From: JAZDFC01 sp043808235
GTDB taxonomy: Bacteria > Bacteroidota > Ignavibacteria > Ignavibacteriales > Melioribacteraceae
Assembly: GCA_043808235.1 (NCBI GenBank)
Contig: JAZDFC010000073.1
Location: 1-64,000, forward strand
Length of the DNA stretch: 64,000 nucleotides
Reading direction: 5' to 3'
Below are positions 9,019 to 17,616 of the stretch, piece after piece. The position numbers and the translations under genes are program-made. Every line of letters begins with the position of its first letter. The first letter of the stretch is position 1. The notes beneath the pieces were generated by a model. The model was given only the letters and a program-made list of their open reading frames with translations. It did no database searches and had not been told where the DNA came from.

Positions 9019-11292
9019 TCATTTTATCAGCATCATTTTTTTTGTTAAATACAAATCGCCGGTGTGCAAAGTATAAAAATAAACGCCGCTCGGTAATGAA
9101 TAGTGTAGTGTGTTGAAAGTAAAATGATGAATTCCGGCACTTTGATATTCATCAACAAGAGTTGCAATTTCTCTTCCAAGTACATCGTAAATCTTTAACA
9201 TTACGTGTTGTAGAGACGCCATAACTTGTCCCGACTTGGCGGGATATGGCGTCTCTACAGGGGCTATTGAATATCTTATTGTTGTTGTCGGATTAAAAGG
9301 ATTAGGATAATTCTGCTCTAAAGCAAAACCATCGGGGATAGTTTTTATTTCACTGACTTCAGTTGTTAAGTATTTTATAAGTTTTATATTATCGAGTCCC
9401 AGCCATGAATTTGGATTAGAACTAACATTATCAAACATAATTCCTAATTTACGACCAATAACTGTCTCGTTGCCGGATACACTTAAGGATAAAACGTATG
9501 TAACCATATCACTTGTTATATTTACATTTTTTGAAACCAGATTTATTTTATTTCCCGAATCATTTTGATAAAATAAAGACATCTCCAAAAGATCGGCGGC
9601 GTATGTGATTTTAGCATCAACTTTCAATTCAATAATATCGTCGGGCTGAATTTGATAATCCGTTAACTGGAAAACTGCATCGTCATTTCCCATTAAAAAT
9701 CCTGTCCATGTTCCTTCAGTCGCACCCATTCCATCTTCAACACCGGAATCATAAGCGGTTCCATCGCTGCTCCATCCCGGAATATCGTAAACCAAACCTG
9801 TCCAATTCGGATCGGAACATGCCCCATCCCAACCTTTTATTTTTTCCGTACCGGGTTGCTCAAAGCCCGGATTAATAACTTGAATTTCTTCCGTCTGGTT
9901 ATTCACAATAATATTTTCGGTTAATGCGGGAATATTTTTATCAAGCCAAATAATTCTTCTTCTTATCCATTCTTTCAGTTTCGCTATTTCTTCTTCATAA
10001 GATTGAGAAGGCGGTTCTACTTCCGGAGCTGCATTCGAATTATCAATCGGGAATAATTCAAAATGCCTGTCCTTTGCAATATCAACATCGGCTGCAACCG
10101 AATCAATAAAATTATACATTGCATCAAGGCTTAGTATTCCTTCGCGCAATTCCCAGTAACGATCAATCAGCCGGTAAGTAAAATTGCCGTCCTGTAAAAG
10201 TCTGATATGCCAATCGGGAACAGCATACGACGGCAGGCAATCGTTTGTTAAATATGACCAGCCGGAACCATCGGTGTTTCCAAAAATACATTCAGTAATA
10301 TTTTTCCACGCCCAGTCGAAATCCCATACAGGCCCGGCATGAAGAAGACTATCGCGGTCAGTGCGGTCTTTAAAAAAGAAACGGCTCTTTTTGTATCCGT
10401 CCACATTCCGGGAAACTTCGCTTAAAATAAAATAATCTATGAATGAAGGAACATCCACATATTTTGCATAACCGTTTATTGAATCCGAAAAATTATTTCC
10501 GTAAAGCGTTCCCTCTGCCGCTTTAATATAATTTTTAATATAAGTCTTCTGTTGGGATGTTATCTCATCGGGTTTGGGATAAACATAATTATAATGAACT
10601 TTTCTGTTCGGATAATAAAATGGCGGATATGAAGAAATCCAATTATCGTTACCTTCATAATAATCTACACTTATAACGTATCCACCCGTTACGGCTTCGC
10701 CGGAGTTGTCATCCGGAGTGAGTTTATTTATATCTATTCTGTCATTGTCCGGTTTAATTTTTTCGCAGAAAACATAAATTCCCCTGTAATCGGAGTTCAC
10801 AATAACTTCGCACAGTTGAGCACGCGATGCATAATGCCCCATCATGTTAAATAAATCGAATGAAATTAAATTTCGCACGAACGATTTATCGTTGTAATTC
10901 GGTATTAGTATCCAGTCGTTTTCTTCCGGCATTCCGAGTAGTGAAACATTCAGATTTACTCCAAGTGAATCGCGGGTTTCAATACCATACGGTTTTTGAG
11001 GAAACCACGCAGAGAAACGTCCTCGAATTTCGATACCGATGAAACCGTCATATTCCGGATCAGCATCGTTGGAGTGGTTTAATATTCCCGCTCCGTGATT
11101 AATAACTTTCATCTTTGCCATAATTTTATAATCATCAGGCACATCCTGTCCCTGTGTATCAATAATAATTATCGGCAAATTTGTCGTAAGATCATCGTAC
11201 TTAGTTTGTGCTTTGCTTTGACTGAAAACGCATTGTGCGATTGCAATAAAAAATAAAATCGATCGCAGGTAGATGTAATTAATTTTTGACAT
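9019..11292 (-). CDS. Secreted CotH-family protein with binding module and T9SS tail
   Basis: The longer frame opens at 11340, but a normal signal peptide starts only at the ATG at 11292 (MSKINYIYLRSILFFIAIAQ), so I prefer that start. The next ~400 residues match the CotH kinase-like family: FIGIEIRGRFSAWFPQKPYG, EENDWILIPNYNDKSFVRN, GIYVFCEKIKPDNDRIDI and VWDFDWAWKN. CotH-family proteins include spore-coat protein kinases, and secreted forms are common beside polysaccharide enzymes. A ~190-residue module follows (VINPGFEQPGTEKIKGWDG...), the same as that found twice in the protein at 20502-21938. A T9SS tail ends the protein, interrupted in frame by a palindromic element at 9209-9259. It lies 17 bp from the SurA-like gene and belongs to the same transcription unit. 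Confidence 0.85.
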   Translation of the reverse strand: MSKINYIYLRSILFFIAIAQCVFSQSKAQTKYDDLTTNLPIIIIDTQGQDVPDDYKIMAKMKVINHGAGILNHSNDADPEYDGFIGIEIRGRFSAWFPQKPYGIETRDSLGVNLNVSLLGMPEENDWILIPNYNDKSFVRNLISFDLFNMMGHYASRAQLCEVIVNSDYRGIYVFCEKIKPDNDRIDINKLTPDDNSGEAVTGGYVISVDYYEGNDNWISSYPPFYYPNRKVHYNYVYPKPDEITSQQKTYIKNYIKAAEGTLYGNNFSDSINGYAKYVDVPSFIDYFILSEVSRNVDGYKKSRFFFKDRTDRDSLLHAGPVWDFDWAWKNITECIFGNTDGSGWSYLTNDCLPSYAVPDWHIRLLQDGNFTYRLIDRYWELREGILSLDAMYNFIDSVAADVDIAKDRHFELFPIDNSNAAPEVEPPSQSYEEEIAKLKEWIRRRIIWLDKNIPALTENIIVNNQTEEIQVINPGFEQPGTEKIKGWDGACSDPNWTGLVYDIPGWSSDGTAYDSGVEDGMGATEGTWTGFLMGNDDAVFQLTDYQIQPDDIIELKVDAKITYAADLLEMSLFYQNDSGNKINLVSKNVNITSDMVTYVLSLSVSGNETVIGRKLGIMFDNVSSNPNSWLGLDNIKLIKYLTTEVSEIKTIPDGFALEQNYPNPFNPTTTIRYSIAPVETPYPAKSGQVMASLQHVMLKIYDVLGREIATLVDEYQSAGIHHFTFNTLHYSLPSGVYFYTLHTGDLYLTKKMMLIK
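9209..9259. repeat. Palindromic element inserted in frame in the CotH-family gene
   Basis: Perfect 15-bp inverted arms at 9209-9223 and 9245-9259 (TGTAGAGACGCCATA and its complement) surround a 21-nt centre with an inner stem TCCCG/CGGGA (9229-9233 and 9240-9244). The element sits inside the T9SS tail and adds about 20 residues between IRYSI and VMLKIYDVLGRE, which are close together in the other tails of this window. The reading frame is kept. Its centre is nearly identical to the core of the repeat at 54371-54486. Confidence 0.8.
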
Positions 11293-11356
11293 ATCGCTAA
11301 CATTTAATTTGAGAATAGCTAAATCACCTTTTGTTGTCATAAGTTTAACGCACCGA

Positions 11357-12874
11357 TTAATTATTGTTCATCTTTTTACCGTAATCAAGCCTGTTGTAAT
11401 TCGTAATCTGCGGGAATGCCGGAACGTAAACCGGGTAAGGAACCTGGTCTTCCATGGTCATCATGTCGATTCTTGTCAACTGAATTTTTTCATATTCCTC
11501 AACATTAATTTCAATTTGATCCGAGTATTTCTTCAACAGTGATTCAACATAAGGATTAAGATACTTTTCAATTATTCCGATATCATTCACACCGGTCAAA
11601 TCGAACTGTTTGAGATAATTTAATTTTTGGAAGTAGGAAATACTCGCATCTAACCAGGATTGCTCGTAATGTGTAACAATTTCATTTCTATCGTAATCCC
11701 GTTGGTATGCTGCATCAGTAAGATATTTATCCCGAACAAGATCAACGACTGCGTGGTGTAAACGATGCGCAAAATCGCTGTTCGCATCTTCCTTTCTAAA
11801 AACAAGCGGATGTTTGTCCATCTCATTTTTAAAATCGAATACAGTCCACGTTTTCCCGTCGATTGATAAAAACGGTTCATCTGCTATTTCCTGATAAGTG
11901 CCGCCCAATTTTTGCAAATCCGGAGTTTCAACATTTTTATCGAAAACATGCTGCAAAAATTCTTCTTCCGCTGCTTCCTTTCTATTTGTATAAAACGGGG
12001 CGAGAAGATCAACTATTTTATTGAATACCGGGCTGTTGAAAGAAAGTGTTTTATCCCCCATTACACCCAGCACAAATTTATCGTAAATGCTGTCTGCCTT
12101 TTCTCTTACTAATTTTTCCGCAACATCCGACCACCGCTCTGTAACATCTGTATTTGAAATTACTACCCTATCGTTCCAACCGTTAATTTTAATAAAAATA
12201 TTTGTAGTATCATTTATATTGATCGGTCCAACGAGTTGATCCTTCTTTAGCTCGCCGGAGAATAGAGCTTTATGAATTTTTTTCGATTCATCGTCTCCCC
12301 ACGCAACTTCTCTTTTATAAATTGAATCGCGAATCCCGGAGTTTTTATAAATCTCGTAAAATGATGAATCCCTTCCGAAATATTTTTTAGAGAGATCATT
12401 TGCAGTGTTGATTTCCGTAACATTGAAATATTCGATGCGATATGTTCTTCCGGCAATTGAAAATATTTTTTCTACTTCTCCGGAATCGAGTTTAACTTTT
12501 TCATCTCCCTCAATAAAAGAAAGAAGGTTTCTCATTCTTTGTTCTTTCCTCCCCGCAATCATGTTGCGGAATTTTTGATTTTGCATCAAGTCGTTTTTTA
12601 CATCCGATTCAATAGCAAATAATTTTTCGGCAATGAGGGAATTAAGTACAATTTTTTTATCAAGATTTGTATAACCCTTACAGTAAGCAGGGCGAATAGT
12701 GAATTCAGCCCTGCTTATAAAATCATCGAGTGTAATTACCCGGTCGGCTACTTTTGCAATAATGACTTTCGATCTTACCGGTTCTGTATTTTCTTGTGAA
12801 ATTACATTCGATGCGCCAACAATCAAAAAAGAGATTGTTAAAAACGTGAAAACAAATAATCGTAAAAACATCAT
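11357..12874 (-). CDS. SurA/PpiC-type periplasmic chaperone-like protein
   Basis: Exported protein of 505 residues; the signal peptide is about residues 1-27 (LRLFVFTFLTISFLIVGAS...ISQ). The next segment, IIAKVADRVITLDDFISRAEF...LDKKIVLNSLIAEKLFAIES, has the pattern of SurA_N/PpiC-type N-terminal domains (a V-G/D-I-T-DF opening and a helical LN-LI--KL stretch). I see no clear parvulin active-site block in the rest, so it is more likely a chaperone than an isomerase. Its place next to the PorV-like protein, the large cargo protein and the TonB receptor suggests help in outer-membrane or T9SS client folding. Two adjacent ATG codons (12874 and 12871) are possible starts, with GGGAG just upstream. 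Confidence 0.55.
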   Translation of the reverse strand: MMFLRLFVFTFLTISFLIVGASNVISQENTEPVRSKVIIAKVADRVITLDDFISRAEFTIRPAYCKGYTNLDKKIVLNSLIAEKLFAIESDVKNDLMQNQKFRNMIAGRKEQRMRNLLSFIEGDEKVKLDSGEVEKIFSIAGRTYRIEYFNVTEINTANDLSKKYFGRDSSFYEIYKNSGIRDSIYKREVAWGDDESKKIHKALFSGELKKDQLVGPININDTTNIFIKINGWNDRVVISNTDVTERWSDVAEKLVREKADSIYDKFVLGVMGDKTLSFNSPVFNKIVDLLAPFYTNRKEAAEEEFLQHVFDKNVETPDLQKLGGTYQEIADEPFLSIDGKTWTVFDFKNEMDKHPLVFRKEDANSDFAHRLHHAVVDLVRDKYLTDAAYQRDYDRNEIVTHYEQSWLDASISYFQKLNYLKQFDLTGVNDIGIIEKYLNPYVESLLKKYSDQIEINVEEYEKIQLTRIDMMTMEDQVPYPVYVPAFPQITNYNRLDYGKKMNNN

Positions 12875-12912
12875 CTCCCGAATAAAATAATCTGTTCTTA
12901 TTTTACAAAATC

Positions 12913-13977
12913 TTAGAATAAAAGACTAATCCCAAATGAATTCACGTTTCCCAATAATCCAACATCTCTATAAGCATATTCCAATTTAACACCGGTGTTG
13001 AATAACATATCGGTTCTTACTCCAATCCCGAATGAAAATCCGTATTGGGAATTTTCCATAAATAGCGCTTTATATCCTCCGCGCAATATTACTTTTCCAA
13101 AAGTCGGGAATATTAATGAATACTGACCGCCGAAGTTTACCGATTCACTATTATTATTTGGGTGAAGCGCATCGGCAGAAAGAATTAATTCATGAGTGCC
13201 GGTTTTAAATGGAGTAACGGAAGTACCGATTCTAAAAATTAACGGCAGTTCCCATTCCTGCAGCCTGAACTGACCGGAAGCATCACGGTAATTACCGGCT
13301 TCATCGGGCGAGACATCGATCGGATTGAGCAAATCGAGACCATCGTATTTCATCGGCGTTCCGTAATTGGAAATGCTCATACCTATACTCATTCCTTCTT
13401 CATTGTTATCGGTTGGTGAAAAGAAAGGGGTTTTTATAAGCACACCGAGATCGAACGCGAGCGCCGTTGCATTGAGGTGCCAGATATTTGAGTTTACTAT
13501 TTTGCCCGATACTCCGAATGAAAACCAATCAACAATACTTCTTGCATACGAAACATAAATTGCCATGTCTTTGGGAGTGAATTTTTCACCTGTTCCTTCC
13601 TGCATAGCCATTGTTGTAACTTCCATTTCACCGTAGTCCATCAAAATCACACCGGCGCCGAATGTACCCAAATCCGGGACAACAATGCCTACTGCAGAGA
13701 ACGATGTATTCATATCCGCAATCCACGGTTGAGTAACAAACATCACTTCGCTCTTTGATAATCGGGCAAGACCGGCAGGATTCCAGTACATGGCAGAAAC
13801 GTCATTCGCCATACTCACCTGGGCATCGCCCATAGAAGAACCCGCCGCTCCAAATCCTATCTCAAGAAAATTTGCAGCGGTTGTTCCTACACGCGTAGGT
13901 TTTTGAGCCGATATCAAAACCGGCAATAATAAAACCATGAGAATAATTTTTATTTTATTTGGGATTAGTTGTTTCAT
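12913..13977 (-). CDS. PorV/PorQ-like outer-membrane protein of the T9SS
   Basis: The frame is open from 14022, but the ATG at 13977 starts a proper signal peptide (MKQLIPNKIKIILMVLLL...ISAQ) and has AAGAG upstream, so I use it, giving 354 residues. The mature protein begins with the PorV/UPF0164 pattern (GTTAANFLEIGFGAAGSSMGDA, then DVSAMYWNPAGLARL) and continues as amphipathic beta strands to a final NSFGISLLF typical of outer-membrane barrels. PorV shuttles T9SS cargo from the translocon to the attachment machinery. Genomes of this group carry several such paralogues, each paired with specific cargo. Here it sits 61 bp after a 1160-residue cargo-like protein, which suggests a dedicated pair. 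Confidence 0.82.
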   Translation of the reverse strand: MKQLIPNKIKIILMVLLLPVLISAQKPTRVGTTAANFLEIGFGAAGSSMGDAQVSMANDVSAMYWNPAGLARLSKSEVMFVTQPWIADMNTSFSAVGIVVPDLGTFGAGVILMDYGEMEVTTMAMQEGTGEKFTPKDMAIYVSYARSIVDWFSFGVSGKIVNSNIWHLNATALAFDLGVLIKTPFFSPTDNNEEGMSIGMSISNYGTPMKYDGLDLLNPIDVSPDEAGNYRDASGQFRLQEWELPLIFRIGTSVTPFKTGTHELILSADALHPNNNSESVNFGGQYSLIFPTFGKVILRGGYKALFMENSQYGFSFGIGVRTDMLFNTGVKLEYAYRDVGLLGNVNSFGISLLF

Positions 13978-14038
13978 GTTTTTATCTCTTTTGTAAATTT
14001 CAGAATTACGTGTAATCTTCATTTATTATTTCACATCC

Positions 14039-17000
14039 TTATTTTATTACAGCGAATTTGCCGATTTTTTTATCGCTTGTTACTTTTGATTCAACGAGAT
14101 AAACATATATTCCCGCAGCAATTTCGAGACCTTCCTCAGTAAGCAAATTCCAATGATAGGTACCGTTATCCTGCCGGTTATCAATATCCAATTCCTTTAT
14201 CAAAACACCGCTCGAAGTAAATATTTTAATTGTACTTTGTGCAGGAATATGCGTAAACATTAATTGCCTTTGCTGATTCAATCCCTGATTGCTGATAGCC
14301 TGCTCCATTGTGTTTGTAACTATGTATGGATTAGGCACAACTTTTATTTTACTCATGTCGTTTGCCAGGCTTGCTTTATCGAGCGCCGGATCGAAATCAA
14401 CTTTGATCATAATTGAATCTCTAAGGGGCGGAGTGAAATTCAACCTGAATACGTCGCCGGGCTGAGGATATTCCGGTCCGGGGAATCGTATTCCGAAAAT
14501 TGTTCCTTTGAAAGTTACATCCGAGTAACCGACATAAACGTAGTCGGTATCTAAATCATATACTTTATTACCGTCAACATCATGAACCAACAAATCGAGT
14601 TGTTCGTAATTACCATTTGAGTCAACCGCTGATTTGTTAATTACAATGAATGGGAAGGATTCTTTCAGTAATACTTTTGTAGCGGATACAACGTTCCTAC
14701 TTAGATCCCGAACTGCTATAGGCGATGTCTTGGTTGTCCGGGTATGATAAAGCGTATCTACGAACACAATATCATAATTGTATGCAAAGAATTGTGAAAC
14801 TAACGAATCAATGGTTACCTCCATAGGCGCATTACCTGTAACCCAGCCGCTGCGGAATGGATTTAGTTGATTGGGCTCGCTTCTCTGGACAAATGATAAT
14901 TGAAGACCATCAAAAACTTCACTGCGAACACCGGTTGGATTAAGATACTCGTAATCAACACTGTTTCCTGAAACCGGTTTAATTGTTCCTTTAATCCAAT
15001 TCTCGCCTACTGCATTCGAAAAATCTTCGTGATAAACCTTTTTATTGTTGTTATCCTGATCATATACCGAGTAACCTGTAGTTACAAAGAAGTTATCCCG
15101 CTTACTTCTATCTTTCCTGTTAATTGAGGAAGCAATTGAAACAGTATCAAATTTAATTGTGTAAGTATGGTTACCTTTAATGCTATCCACATTAAAAATG
15201 CCGGGAGCGAATTCTGCAAGTCGTCTTAATTCATGCGGGTCGTCGAATGAAAATTCGGGGGAATCAAACCCAAGTGCGGTTTGAAAAGGAGTAACAACCT
15301 GAACGTTTCTCCCGGTAAACCTGATACTTTCATTTTCATCGAGATCGATAACGGTATTATTTTCAGCAGGAGGAATACTTACGCCGTTCTTCCCGAATTC
15401 TTCCATGCCGTAATCGTAGGCTACAATTGCATAATAATAAGTGCGCCCGTTCTGGACATTTTCATCAATATAATAATGCTGGATTCCGCTATCATCACCA
15501 AGATAATAACCTAACCCGTTAAAATACGTGTGCGGAGGAATTCCCACTATCCCGTCAATTTTATCGCATTGGAAGATAGGTTTTTTGCCTGCCGCATTTC
15601 CGTAAGCATCGTAAAGCAATTCTGCATCGCGGAAATGTTTATCGGTTGCCTTATATAATTTGTATCCTTCAAAATCGTTCACATTGCGCAATAGCGGTTC
15701 GCGTGTTAATTTATCGGCATTGTTGTCCCATGATAAAAACACTTTCCCGTCGCCGCCTTTTGCAGAAAGTTTCGGAGTAAACGGAGGCTGCGAAAATCTA
15801 TAATCTGTTTCATAAATGCCCTGCACAACTCTCTTTTTAATATAAAGTGATGGCGCTTTGTGACCGGTGGCATTTAAACCGCCAAGATCATCGTAGGAAT
15901 TAACCTGTGAAATCGAAAATCTTTCTGTGCCTCCTTTTGGAAAACGGAAAGTACCCGAACCGAAAGCAGAATAAAGATTTGACGGTGTACCAAAAAATTC
16001 AATCAAAGTATCGCTTGCAATAATATTGTAAGCCGCCTGGTCAAAACGTAATTGCGGTGAATTTGTCTGCGGATGTACAAACATTTGGAACGACGTTAAT
16101 CCAAGCATATCCGATTCTGAAATATCGGTTGCGGCAAAATTAGGTTCGCTGCCGTATCCTTCTAAGTAATCGGGTTTGTGATTACACTCAGAACCGTCCG
16201 CATCCGGACCGTAATAATTTATATCGGTAGGTCCAACACCATCTAATCCAACGTCATTACCGGCGTATTCATCCGGCTCATAAATTCCATTGTTGTTGTT
16301 ATCAATACCGTCGCTCCAATCCTGGTCTTCATCTGCGTCCCAGTGAGGTTTGAGGTTGGTTTCACTTAGGTTATACCAGCTTAGAAATTTTTGCAAGTCG
16401 GTTATACCGTCATACGCACCGACTAATATTGATGCAATGTTATCTCGTTTTTCATCGGTCAAACCGTCATCATCGTTATCAATTCCATCATTTGGCAATC
16501 CGGGACTTTCGAGAAAAGCCCAGCCACTAACACACGGCTTACCGCCGCCAAACCCGGTTCCGCTTTTCGACCATGTGTATTCGAGGTCTTCCAGCTTATC
16601 GAAATATCCAATCTGGTCTTCGAGTCCGCTTGTCGGAGCTTTATTTCCATTCGCAGCATCAAGATAAAATCCGAATACTCCTCTTGCTAAATCGTATTCG
16701 GAAATGTTTGAGATATTATATTCAAAAAAGATTGCATCCCGCGATTGCAGGTTGTTCCATTGGTATGTACGCACTTCAACACGAATGCCTAATCCTCCCC
16801 AAGGAGAACCTAATTGCACTGTTATATCTCCCGGTGAAATATCGCCAATTTTTACACCCGGTCGGGGATAGAATTTTTGTTTTGATATGCTCTGTAGATT
16901 TTCCAAATCCTGCGCATCGTTAGCAACATAATACGCTTCCATGTCGGCATATTTAATTCCTCGTCCGAACCTGCCGTTCCATTCACCGGGCCATTTCTTT

Positions 17001-17521
17001 TCGAAACCGCGAGACGGCCAACCATTTAATGGCCACGAATCCGGCAGGTTACTCATTGCCGGATAATCATTAAGTTCATTAAAGTAACCGAAGACAGGAT
17101 TGAAACCCCAATCAACTGTTCCGCCCGCATTTTGATCCATGAAACCGCCTTGTAAAGACGAACTTTGGACATACCAAAGTTTTTTCAAAGTCGCATCGTT
17201 TTGAATTTCATTTTCATCGGTAACGGCAATCGAATCATTTCTTAGATAGACGATATTGCCAACAATTAGATTTAATGCATCGAGAGTATTGAGTCCCGTG
17301 TCATCATTCGGCCAGAAAGAAACATCGGGCGAGGGCCAACCTCCGAGAGCAATTTTATTACTGAAACGCAGAGACACCCGGTTTCCATTCATCAACCCGA
17401 CACGCAATGCGCCGGGATCACCGGATTCATCAGTAGGTCCCTCATATTGATCGGTTTGTGCGTATAATTGAGCGGCAAGAAGGAAACATAAAAAAAGTAT
17501 TTTGATTTTATTAAAATGCAT
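14039..17521 (-). CDS. Giant secreted protein with divergent T9SS-type C terminus
   Basis: Protein of 1160 residues with signal peptide (MHFNKIKILFLCFLLAAQLYAQ) and a good ribosome site, GGAG six bases before the ATG. The middle holds acidic, calcium-binding-like loops (DGIDNDDDGLTDEKRD, DGIDNNNNGIYEPDEY) and a fibronectin-type segment (GGDGKVFLSWDNNADK...FEGYKLYKATD). The end (NPYIVTN..., STIKIFTSSGVLIKELDI..., GIYVYLVES, KKIGKFAVIK) is a divergent T9SS-type sorting domain. Proteins of this build commonly sit beside a TonB receptor and PorV-like protein in Ignavibacteria-type genomes. I infer a surface role, for example binding or scaffolding for glycan uptake, but see no catalytic motif. 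Confidence 0.72.
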   Translation of the reverse strand: MHFNKIKILFLCFLLAAQLYAQTDQYEGPTDESGDPGALRVGLMNGNRVSLRFSNKIALGGWPSPDVSFWPNDDTGLNTLDALNLIVGNIVYLRNDSIAVTDENEIQNDATLKKLWYVQSSSLQGGFMDQNAGGTVDWGFNPVFGYFNELNDYPAMSNLPDSWPLNGWPSRGFEKKWPGEWNGRFGRGIKYADMEAYYVANDAQDLENLQSISKQKFYPRPGVKIGDISPGDITVQLGSPWGGLGIRVEVRTYQWNNLQSRDAIFFEYNISNISEYDLARGVFGFYLDAANGNKAPTSGLEDQIGYFDKLEDLEYTWSKSGTGFGGGKPCVSGWAFLESPGLPNDGIDNDDDGLTDEKRDNIASILVGAYDGITDLQKFLSWYNLSETNLKPHWDADEDQDWSDGIDNNNNGIYEPDEYAGNDVGLDGVGPTDINYYGPDADGSECNHKPDYLEGYGSEPNFAATDISESDMLGLTSFQMFVHPQTNSPQLRFDQAAYNIIASDTLIEFFGTPSNLYSAFGSGTFRFPKGGTERFSISQVNSYDDLGGLNATGHKAPSLYIKKRVVQGIYETDYRFSQPPFTPKLSAKGGDGKVFLSWDNNADKLTREPLLRNVNDFEGYKLYKATDKHFRDAELLYDAYGNAAGKKPIFQCDKIDGIVGIPPHTYFNGLGYYLGDDSGIQHYYIDENVQNGRTYYYAIVAYDYGMEEFGKNGVSIPPAENNTVIDLDENESIRFTGRNVQVVTPFQTALGFDSPEFSFDDPHELRRLAEFAPGIFNVDSIKGNHTYTIKFDTVSIASSINRKDRSKRDNFFVTTGYSVYDQDNNNKKVYHEDFSNAVGENWIKGTIKPVSGNSVDYEYLNPTGVRSEVFDGLQLSFVQRSEPNQLNPFRSGWVTGNAPMEVTIDSLVSQFFAYNYDIVFVDTLYHTRTTKTSPIAVRDLSRNVVSATKVLLKESFPFIVINKSAVDSNGNYEQLDLLVHDVDGNKVYDLDTDYVYVGYSDVTFKGTIFGIRFPGPEYPQPGDVFRLNFTPPLRDSIMIKVDFDPALDKASLANDMSKIKVVPNPYIVTNTMEQAISNQGLNQQRQLMFTHIPAQSTIKIFTSSGVLIKELDIDNRQDNGTYHWNLLTEEGLEIAAGIYVYLVESKVTSDKKIGKFAVIK

Positions 17522-17616
17522 TGTAATCTCCTTAAAATCCTACAAACATTTGTTGTAATCTATATTTTTCAAAAAGAAATAACTTTAGAACATAATTTGT
17601 TTTCATAAACCGATTC

